DNA from: Leptospiraceae bacterium
Lineage (GTDB): Bacteria > Spirochaetota > Leptospiria > Turneriellales > Turneriellaceae
Assembly: GCA_016788945.1 (NCBI GenBank)
Contig: JAEUSA010000093.1
Location: 1 to 7,719 of the forward strand
Reading direction: 5' to 3'
DNA length: 7,719 nucleotides
Shown: in pieces, positions 1-5,032 of the stretch
Numbering within the stretch: the stretch's first letter is position 1
Layout: the number at the start of each line of letters is the position of its first letter
Notes under the pieces: model-generated
What the model saw: the letters and a program-made list of their open reading frames with translations, nothing else
What the model was told of the DNA's origin: nothing
The model's database searches: none
Translations under genes and position numbers: made by a program

Positions 1-50
1 CCAACACCGACCCTAAAGATATTGCTGCCGATATAGAAAAGCTGCTGTGA
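1..50 (+). CDS. 3' end of an unidentified gene (partial)
   Basis: An open frame runs from the left edge (codons in phase from base 3) to a TGA at 48-50 and reads NTDPKDIAADIEKLL. This looks like a charged C-terminal helix. Only about 15 codons are visible, so I cannot name the product. The frame stops 1 nt before the ATG of the crotonase gene. That spacing is typical of genes in one operon and is the main reason to treat it as a real gene end. It could instead be a chance open frame, because 16 stop-free codons are not significant alone. Confidence 0.5.
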   Translation, partial: NTDPKDIAADIEKLL

Positions 51-51
51 T

Positions 52-837
52 ATGCAGCCGATACACTGGCGCTATGAAGTTAAAGATAGCGTCGCCCGGC
101 TCGCGCTTAATCGTGCGGACTTCGGTAACAGCATCAACCTCGAATGTCTCGCCGAACTGAGTACGATCAGCTCGGCAATTCAAGCAGATAGCCAGATTCG
201 CGCCGTGGTGCTCAGCGCCGAAGGTAAACATTTTTCGATCGGCATGGACGTTGCCGTCATTCAGCAGATGGCGGGACAGAGTTTTGCCGATTATGCAAAA
301 CATCTGGGTGCGGGCCAGCAAGCCATCGACGCATTCGAGGGTATCACCAAACCGATCATCGCTAAAATTCAGGGATTTTGCATCGGCGCCGGAGTTATTT
401 TATCGGCCTGTGCTGATTTCCGAATAAGTAGTGGGCGCGCAGTTTTTTCCCTTCCCGAAGTGCAACGCAGCATCGGCGTCATCATGGGGCTCAACCGCGT
501 GACGCGCCTTATTGGTATCGCCAACAGCAAACGCATGGCAATGCTCGGTGAAAAATTTTCGGCGGCAGAAATGCTGCAGATGGGATTTCTAACGAGCACC
601 TGCGAGGCTGACCAGCTCGATACTGCTGTCGAAAAACTGCTGGGCAAAATTCTCGCGCTCCCCCCGCAAGCCGTTTCGCTGAACAAGCGCATCGCCGACT
701 TTTCATATGCAGAATATTTGCGGCGCTCACAACAATTCGAACTGGAAGAACAATACCCCATCAACCAGACAGATGATTTTCGCGAGGCGATGCAGTCGTT
801 CTTTGAAAAACGCCCACCGCGCTACAGCGGCAAATAG
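52..837 (+). CDS. Enoyl-CoA hydratase/isomerase (crotonase) family protein
   Basis: This 261-aa soluble protein has full crotonase-superfamily length. Superfamily marks include an NRxxFGNSIN segment near residues 20-29, the first oxyanion-hole segment GKHFSIGMD (58-66), the second one GFCIGAG (108-114), ADFRI (121-125) and SLPEV (133-137). The C-terminus, with EKRPPRYSGK, is also typical. Family members act on acyl-CoA thioesters in fatty-acid or related beta-oxidation, by hydration, isomerisation or other enolate chemistry. Aligned by eye with rat mitochondrial enoyl-CoA hydratase, E136 matches catalytic Glu164, but the position of Glu144 is Ile116. A plain hydratase is therefore doubtful. 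An enoyl-CoA isomerase, which needs one Glu, or another crotonase reaction fits better. The ATG at 52 follows the preceding stop by 1 nt and has no strong ribosome site, suggesting coupled translation. The family call is firm and the substrate is unknown. Confidence 0.9.
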   Translation: MQPIHWRYEVKDSVARLALNRADFGNSINLECLAELSTISSAIQADSQIRAVVLSAEGKHFSIGMDVAVIQQMAGQSFADYAKHLGAGQQAIDAFEGITKPIIAKIQGFCIGAGVILSACADFRISSGRAVFSLPEVQRSIGVIMGLNRVTRLIGIANSKRMAMLGEKFSAAEMLQMGFLTSTCEADQLDTAVEKLLGKILALPPQAVSLNKRIADFSYAEYLRRSQQFELEEQYPINQTDDFREAMQSFFEKRPPRYSGK

Positions 838-844
838 CGGCACC

Positions 845-1786
845 GTGCACGGGTCATATACAGGCCTAATATTTCTCGCGCTCATGGCGTTGATTTGCTG
901 CAGTACGCCGGCGCAGCACAAAGAAAAATCCGCCTTGCGCCGCATGCTCTATGTCGTACCCGATGCATTGCCCGGGCAATATGACTGGAAGCCACTGGGC
1001 AATGCGGTCAACGGCACCGTTTGGTTCGGCACGCGTTTGGATGCGCAGGGTCACCTCGGCGGTGCCGAGCGATTATTTTCCGCTATGGAAATCCATAGCT
1101 GGGAAAATTTCACGCGCTACCTGTTGATTACCCCAGAAAATGAAAAGGCGGCACAACAACTTCTGAGCGATACCCGCACAGCGCAGCGAAGTTTCATCGC
1201 AATTGCCGGACTGCTGCAAAAAAATAATTCGATCGCCGGCGTTCAGCTCGATTTTGAATATTTGCCGGTATCTTTCGCCCAAAAATATGTCGCTTTTGCC
1301 CGCGGCCTTAAACAACATCTACCGGCGGGCCGCACACTGCACATCGCCGTTTTTCCTCCGATCGGCATGCCGCAGCAATGGAGTGGATTTCATAAACTGA
1401 CCGAACTTGCCGCCGTCTCCGATGGCTTATTCGTGATGCTTTACGATTACCATCGCCCGGGCAGTAAACCCGGTTGCGTCAGCGGCATCAGTTGGCTCAG
1501 AAAAAATGCCCGCCAGCTTGCCTTGTTACCGCGCGAAAAGATCTGGCTCGGTGCACCGCTTTACGGTTATCGCTTCGCCGGCCACAAAACCACCGCGATC
1601 AGCAGGTCAGGTTTCACCAAGCTCAAACGCAATAGAACCGAGGCTGATGGCTGTCTACTTGTCGAAACTGCCGCAGGTGTGCAGAGTTACTATCCAGCAG
1701 CCGCGCTTTACGCTGAATACGACGCATTAGTTCGCGAAAACGGCTTTGCAGGCGTGGCGTATTGGCGGGCGGGGTTTGAGAGATGA
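845..1786 (+). CDS. Glycoside hydrolase family 18-like protein, probably exported (lipoprotein?)
   Basis: From the GTG at 845 this is 313 aa. A hydrophobic stretch at residues 8-17 ends in LICCST, resembling a signal peptide with a loose lipobox (Cys18 or Cys19), so an exported or lipid-anchored protein is likely. The rest reads as a GH18 TIM barrel: strand 4 GVQLDFEYLP (132-141), strand 6 MLYDYH (198-203), strand 7 IWLGAPLYGY (233-242) and strand 8 GFAGVAYW (300-307). The GH18 signature DxxDxDxE is reduced to its last part, with D136 and catalytic-acid E138 kept. GH18 enzymes cleave beta-1,4 N-acetylglucosamine polymers such as chitin or peptidoglycan-like glycans; the substrate here is not evident. 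The start is uncertain. GTG 845 lies 7 nt after the crotonase stop but lacks a good ribosome site. An in-frame ATG at 773 would overlap the crotonase by 65 nt and give an Arg-rich leader. Confidence 0.78.
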   Translation: MHGSYTGLIFLALMALICCSTPAQHKEKSALRRMLYVVPDALPGQYDWKPLGNAVNGTVWFGTRLDAQGHLGGAERLFSAMEIHSWENFTRYLLITPENEKAAQQLLSDTRTAQRSFIAIAGLLQKNNSIAGVQLDFEYLPVSFAQKYVAFARGLKQHLPAGRTLHIAVFPPIGMPQQWSGFHKLTELAAVSDGLFVMLYDYHRPGSKPGCVSGISWLRKNARQLALLPREKIWLGAPLYGYRFAGHKTTAISRSGFTKLKRNRTEADGCLLVETAAGVQSYYPAAALYAEYDALVRENGFAGVAYWRAGFER

Positions 1787-2709
1787 TAAAACTTGCCATC
1801 ATCGGCGACATGCACATGCAATTCGATGAAGAAGACGTGCGTTTTTTGAACGCCTCGGAATACGACGCCGTGCTGATGGTCGGTGACCTCGCGTCGAAAA
1901 ACCCGGATAGTTTATTCAAACTATTGCCGCTGTTGAACCAAGTAACCAAACCGACATACTTGATTCCCGGTAACCACGACACCACGGGTGTCAGGCAACT
2001 CATCGGCGAGGTGACGCACAACCAGTTTCTGATTAATTTTGGCGCCTCATCGCAACCCGCGCGCATGCAAAAACTGAAAGCAGAACTCCAGCACGTTATT
2101 TTGTGCGGATATTCGCTTCATACTCTATCGGGTAACCTCTCGATGATTGCCGCACGCCCGTTCTCTATGGGCGCAACCGACACAACGCGCGGCGATGAGA
2201 CACCGGTGAATTTCAGGCCATTCATGGAAAAGGAATATGGCATTGGCACCATCGGCGAAAGCCGCAAGAAATTACGCCAGCTGATCGACGGGGTAAATCC
2301 ACCTTATTTCATTCTTGCACACCACGGGCCGCATGGTTTAGGCTCGCTTGCTACCGATATGTTTGGTGCGGATTTTCTGCCGCAAGAAACCGACTTCGGT
2401 GATCGCGATTTGGCCGATGCCGTAACGTATGCGCAATCGATCGGCAAACCACCGCTCGCCGTCATCGCAGGGCATATGCATTACCCGACAAAACACGGCA
2501 AGAAGCCGAAGCAGTGGTGGCTGAGAAAGGACGGCATACTTTATGTCAACGCCGCACGCTGGCCGCGCATCTTCAAACACGAGGGCAGAACGTTACGCCA
2601 CCATTTAAAACTCGAGGTGTCCAGTGAGCAGGCACCACAGATCGCCGCCTGTTATGTCGAGGCCGGTCAGGTTTTCACGACAACAGATGATCGAGCGATG
2701 CTGCCTTAG
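1783..2709 (+). CDS. Calcineurin-like metallophosphoesterase (TIGR04168-like)
   Basis: This 308-aa cytosolic protein has no signal peptide. The metallophosphoesterase metal-ligand motifs appear in order: GDMH (D9, H11), GDLA (D35), GNHD (N64, H65), AHHG (H180/H181) and GHMH (H231, H233). A complete di-metal centre is therefore expected, hydrolysing phosphate mono- or diesters. The segments AARPFSMG (123-130), GHMHYPTKHGK (230-240) and YVNAARWPRI (254-263) match my recollection of the TIGR04168 family, known mainly from cyanobacteria and plants and of unknown substrate. The fit includes the basic KHGK segment after the last ligand. The ATG overlaps the preceding stop as ATGA, with GAGAG just upstream, so translation is probably coupled to the GH18-like gene. 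Its TAG stop overlaps the stop of the convergent gene by 4 nt. The superfamily is certain, the subfamily probable and the substrate unknown. Confidence 0.93.
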   Translation: MIKLAIIGDMHMQFDEEDVRFLNASEYDAVLMVGDLASKNPDSLFKLLPLLNQVTKPTYLIPGNHDTTGVRQLIGEVTHNQFLINFGASSQPARMQKLKAELQHVILCGYSLHTLSGNLSMIAARPFSMGATDTTRGDETPVNFRPFMEKEYGIGTIGESRKKLRQLIDGVNPPYFILAHHGPHGLGSLATDMFGADFLPQETDFGDRDLADAVTYAQSIGKPPLAVIAGHMHYPTKHGKKPKQWWLRKDGILYVNAARWPRIFKHEGRTLRHHLKLEVSSEQAPQIAACYVEAGQVFTTTDDRAMLP

Positions 2710-3527
2710 GCAATCTTCTTCTCAGCCAAATACGCGCGTGCCAAAGGACGGCTATCGTCGTCTTCCGGGTGAAAGTCAGGCCTAAAGTATTCAAAAAACT
2801 GCACAATATTGTTTTTGGTAAACTCAGCAAGACCCGGCAGGTTGCGGCGCAGGTCGGCAACCATTTCTGCGAGCGAAGCGGATTTCTCCTGTGATAAAAT
2901 TAATCCCATGCCATAAAAGGCGCTGCCCCATAGCAAGACCTGCCCTAACAGGTGGCCGCCGATGCGCAGTGCATAACCGTCGTCGACGGCCTTGAGCAAA
3001 TCAAAGGCGACGTGGCGATGCTCGATCTCTTCGCATGAATGCCACAGCGTGATGTCGCGGGCACTTTCTTCAAGGCGACCGACAAATTCGGGATGACGCA
3101 AAAACCACGCCGACTGCGTGGCCGTAACGTGTTCGAGCGCCGCCGTCATCGACAACCCCAATGCAGGATGAATAAAGTCGAGGCGATCAAAATTACCGAG
3201 CACCTTTTCCATCAGCTCGGCAACCGTGCGGACGTCGTAACCTTTTTCCTGTGTGTTGTTATTCCAGCTGCGGTGCACTTTGCCATGCATGGCTTCTTGT
3301 CCGATAAAAGCCTTCACCTCGTCTTTCAGCTCCGCCGGCGTGCGGTCGGCGAATTTGCGTACACTATCGATGAAAAATTCTTCTCCGCGCGGAAACAGCA
3401 GGCTCATCGCGTTGAAAAAATGCGACACAACGAGGCTGTCAGAAAAAACAGCGCGTGGATTTTCCGGTATGCGCGCCGGTCCCTTGCGCACGGTGAGTTT
3501 TTTGCTTTCGCTGGTTATCTCTGGCAT
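2706..3527 (-). CDS. PF10118/COG3687-type 'metal-dependent hydrolase', ferritin-like
   Basis: This 273-aa protein matches the family annotated as predicted metal-dependent hydrolase. The potential metal ligands are spread over four helices like a ferritin-like di-metal site: E49/E50, E78 and H81 in GQEAMHGKVH with a further H85, E132/H133 in ALEHVT, and E166, E167, E169, H170 and H172 in HSCEEIEHRHVAFD. A hydrophobic stretch at about 187-211 (starting LRIGGHLLGQVLLW) could be a buried or membrane-associated helix. To my knowledge no reaction is established for the family, so 'hydrolase' should be read as a label; oxygen-dependent di-iron chemistry is equally plausible. The start is well supported: GGAG lies 7 nt before the ATG. 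The gene diverges from the kinase/DUF6285 operon and meets the metallophosphoesterase gene with overlapping stops. Confidence 0.88.
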   Translation of the reverse strand: MPEITSESKKLTVRKGPARIPENPRAVFSDSLVVSHFFNAMSLLFPRGEEFFIDSVRKFADRTPAELKDEVKAFIGQEAMHGKVHRSWNNNTQEKGYDVRTVAELMEKVLGNFDRLDFIHPALGLSMTAALEHVTATQSAWFLRHPEFVGRLEESARDITLWHSCEEIEHRHVAFDLLKAVDDGYALRIGGHLLGQVLLWGSAFYGMGLILSQEKSASLAEMVADLRRNLPGLAEFTKNNIVQFFEYFRPDFHPEDDDSRPLARAYLAEKKIA

Positions 3528-3534
3528 ATATGCG

Positions 3535-3538
3535 CTCC
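3535..3538 (-). promoter_or_regulatory. Shine-Dalgarno site of the PF10118 gene
   Basis: GGAG on the minus strand (CTCC at 3535-3538 on the plus strand) lies 7 nt before the ATG at 3527. This supports that start for the 273-aa protein. Confidence 0.7.
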
Positions 3539-3545
3539 GACAAAG

Positions 3546-3561
3546 TTGACGGCAACGTCAA
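3546..3561. promoter_or_regulatory. Perfect 16-bp palindrome, candidate operator between divergent genes
   Basis: TTGACGGCAACGTCAA consists of perfect 6-bp arms (TTGACG / CGTCAA) around GCAA. It lies in the 90-bp gap between the PF10118 gene (start 3527, minus) and the kinase gene (start 3618, plus). A dyad of this size in a divergent promoter region is the usual form of a binding site for a dimeric repressor such as a TetR-family protein, and it could control both units. No regulator gene is visible here, so the regulator is unknown. TTGACG could also be a -35 element on either strand, but I find no well-spaced -10 for it. TCTAAT at 3564-3569 resembles a -10 but is only 12 nt away. Confidence 0.5.
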
Positions 3562-3606
3562 GTTCTAATCGCACCACGTAGCAGACGACATCCTGAACGC
3601 ATCCGC

Positions 3607-3610
3607 GGGA
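3607..3610 (+). promoter_or_regulatory. Probable ribosome binding site of the APH-fold kinase gene
   Basis: GGGA at 3607-3610 lies 7 nt before the ATG at 3618. It favours this start over the out-of-frame ATG at 3611. Confidence 0.45.
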
Positions 3611-3617
3611 ATGGCCC

Positions 3618-4631
3618 ATGCGCACCGAGAAGTTGCTGCAATACCTCAGTGAAAAAACTGGCGCAGCCGTCGAACTTGCCGAATTCAGGCAGCTGTCAGG
3701 GGGCGCGTGCCAAGATAATTACCTGACCAGAATAAAGGCTGCCGGAAAAGAACAGGCACTGGTTTTACGCACCGACAAAGGTGGTTCCTTATTGGGTTCG
3801 CTTACGCGGCCGCAAGAATTTCAGGTTATTGAGCGCGCCGTTGCCGCGGGTGTGCTGACGCCGGGCGTGAAGTGGCTCAGCGAAGATGCTTCGATCGTCG
3901 GCCACCCCTTCTATTTAATGCAGAAGATTGAAGGTACAGCCAACGCGCGCGATATTCTCAAGAGCAAAAAAATCGATTTCAAACGCCTCGCAGCGGATGT
4001 CGCAGTGAACCTCGCCAAAATTCACAGTATTGAATATTCGCCGGCGATTCTGCCGTTTCTCGATCGCGGCCTTCGGCCCGGCACGAACGATGTCGCGCTC
4101 ACGGCAGTCGCCGATTGCCGCCGGCTGCTCGACGAGTTACCGGGTGGGTATCCTGCCATCGAACTCTGCCTCAACTGGGCCGAGGCCAATGCGCCAGTGA
4201 CCGACAAAATTGTTCTCGCGCACAGTGATTTCAGAACGGGTAATTTCATGGTTTCTTCCGGACAACACACCCCCGAAGGGGGTGCGTTGTCCGGTGTCTT
4301 AGACTGGGAATTTGCCCATTGGAGCGATCGCCACGAAGATATCGGCTACATACGCATGCGCGATTGGCGCTTCGGCAAGGTGAAAAATGAAATCGGCGGA
4401 TTTGCCTCAGCGGAAGATTTTTATCCGCACTACGAAGCTGCCGCCGGCACAAAGATCGATACAGACAAGGTGCGTTACTGGGAAGTGATGGGAAACCTGC
4501 GCTGGGCGATCGGCGCCGCGCAACAGGGTGAACGGCACTTATCAGGCAAAGACAAGGGTATCGAATATGCTTCAATAGGCCGCCGCGTTGCAGAAATGGA
4601 ATTCGAAGCGATGCGGCTGATTGAGAGCTAA
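3618..4631 (+). CDS. APH-fold phosphotransferase, LvaA/ACAD11-kinase-like (acyl-CoA kinase?)
   Basis: This 337-aa protein is of the aminoglycoside phosphotransferase/choline kinase fold. It shows a nucleotide loop LSGGACQDNY (26-35), LVLRTD (48-53), the catalytic loop HSDFRTGNFM (H202, D204, N209) and the metal-binding LDWEFAHWSD (D229). The last two motifs resemble the acyl-CoA-linked branch that includes the kinase part of ACAD10/ACAD11 and bacterial LvaA. LvaA phosphorylates the 4-hydroxyl of 4-hydroxyvaleryl-CoA in levulinate catabolism. The next gene encodes a DUF6285-type protein resembling the LvaA partner LvaB, which strengthens the call; antibiotic resistance is unlikely. All kinase residues are present, so activity is expected. 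Oddity: the stretch between N209 and D229 looks about seven residues longer than I recall for this branch, and residues 214-226 are encoded by a near-perfect DNA hairpin. The precise substrate is inferred, not shown. Confidence 0.88.
   Translation: MRTEKLLQYLSEKTGAAVELAEFRQLSGGACQDNYLTRIKAAGKEQALVLRTDKGGSLLGSLTRPQEFQVIERAVAAGVLTPGVKWLSEDASIVGHPFYLMQKIEGTANARDILKSKKIDFKRLAADVAVNLAKIHSIEYSPAILPFLDRGLRPGTNDVALTAVADCRRLLDELPGGYPAIELCLNWAEANAPVTDKIVLAHSDFRTGNFMVSSGQHTPEGGALSGVLDWEFAHWSDRHEDIGYIRMRDWRFGKVKNEIGGFASAEDFYPHYEAAAGTKIDTDKVRYWEVMGNLRWAIGAAQQGERHLSGKDKGIEYASIGRRVAEMEFEAMRLIES
4258..4294. repeat. Near-perfect inverted repeat inside the kinase gene
   Basis: The arms are 4258-4274 and 4278-4294 (17 nt each) around a GAA loop at 4275-4277. 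Sixteen of 17 positions pair; the one mismatch is A4267 opposite C4285. The centre CCCCC-GAA-GGGGG contains the C-GAA-G triloop, known from very stable DNA mini-hairpins. It encodes residues S214-G226, between the catalytic loop and the metal-binding DW motif. No T run follows, so it is not an intrinsic terminator. It may be a small palindromic element inserted in frame, or a dispersed genomic repeat; only a genome search can tell. Confidence 0.85.
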
Positions 4632-4635
4632 GGAG
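4630..4635 (+). promoter_or_regulatory. Shine-Dalgarno site of the DUF6285-type gene, overlapping the kinase stop
   Basis: AAGGAG overlaps the TAA stop of the kinase gene (4629-4631) and sits 4 nt before the ATG at 4640. It is the strongest ribosome site in the window and fits tightly coupled expression of the two proteins. Confidence 0.75.
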
Positions 4636-4639
4636 AACA

Positions 4640-5032
4640 ATGCAGTACCGTCCGGAACACATCGACCTAATCGACGCCATTCAGGAATTTCTGATTAAAG
4701 AAGTTCTACCCTTTGTGAAAGATCAGGATGCACTTGCCTACAAAACACTCGTCTCATGGAACATGCTCGGCGTTGTCTCGCGTGAACTCAGGCATGGCAG
4801 AGCCTTGCTTGAAGAAGATCTCGTGTTGCTGACAAAACTCACCGGCCGGGAAACAGAGCCTGCAGCTGTGAGCGACCGCGAGCTGTGGCAGAACGCCCAG
4901 GCGCTAGCCAAAGATGCGGCGCAGAAAATCAGAAAAGATAAAACCATGCCCGGGGGACATAAATGGCAGCTTGCCAAAGATATACTAAAACATAATCTGC
5001 AGATTTCTAACCCGCGCTACGGTGCTGATTAG
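4640..5032 (+). CDS. DUF6285-type small protein, LvaB-like partner of the kinase
   Basis: This 130-aa, mostly helical and highly charged protein has no signal peptide or membrane segment. Features include a start MQYRPEHIDLIDAIQEFL, an internal SRELRHGRALLEED (47-60) and a C-terminal ISNPRYGAD. It matches my recollection of DUF6285 proteins, which often follow an APH-fold kinase gene and lie near acyl-CoA dehydrogenase genes. In the Pseudomonas putida levulinate operon the small protein LvaB is needed together with LvaA for phosphorylation of 4-hydroxyvaleryl-CoA. By analogy this protein probably supports the upstream kinase, as a subunit or stabiliser. There is an 8-nt gap to the kinase stop and a strong ribosome site. 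The TAG stop overlaps by 4 nt the stop of the convergent cyclase gene. The gene is certain, the family likely and the role inferred from neighbourhood. Confidence 0.8.
   Translation: MQYRPEHIDLIDAIQEFLIKEVLPFVKDQDALAYKTLVSWNMLGVVSRELRHGRALLEEDLVLLTKLTGRETEPAAVSDRELWQNAQALAKDAAQKIRKDKTMPGGHKWQLAKDILKHNLQISNPRYGAD

Noticed and set aside
1457..1473. A CCGGG/CCCGG inverted repeat with a 7-nt loop in the GH18-like gene.
   Set aside because: The stem is only 5 bp and lies within coding sequence, so it is expected by chance.
1623..2066. A 147-codon open frame on the minus strand across the GH18/metallophosphoesterase junction.
   Set aside because: It lies opposite two genes with clear motifs and shows no recognisable features.
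2702..2712. A TGCC-TTA-GGCA dyad centred on the first convergent stop overlap, as a two-way terminator.
   Set aside because: A 4-bp stem without T tracts is too weak to end transcription.
3546..3569. TTGACG with TCTAAT as a promoter for the kinase operon.
   Set aside because: The spacing is only 12 nt, far below the usual 16-18, so I do not call a promoter.
3039..3581. A 180-codon open frame on the plus strand, antisense to the PF10118 gene.
   Set aside because: It mirrors a clearly conserved gene on the other strand, shows no recognisable motif and would run across the divergent promoter region.
4258..4294. The kinase-gene hairpin as a transcription terminator.
   Set aside because: No run of T follows on either side, and it sits in the middle of an intact gene with a coupled downstream gene.
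3618..4631. An aminoglycoside resistance kinase.
   Set aside because: The catalytic and DW motif context and the DUF6285-type partner point to the acyl-CoA-linked branch, and nothing else here suggests a resistance locus.
4246..4680. A 144-codon open frame on the minus strand, antisense to the kinase gene.
   Set aside because: It overlaps the conserved kinase motifs on the other strand, and its sequence is rich in Arg, Ser and Cys without any domain pattern, as expected of a shadow frame.
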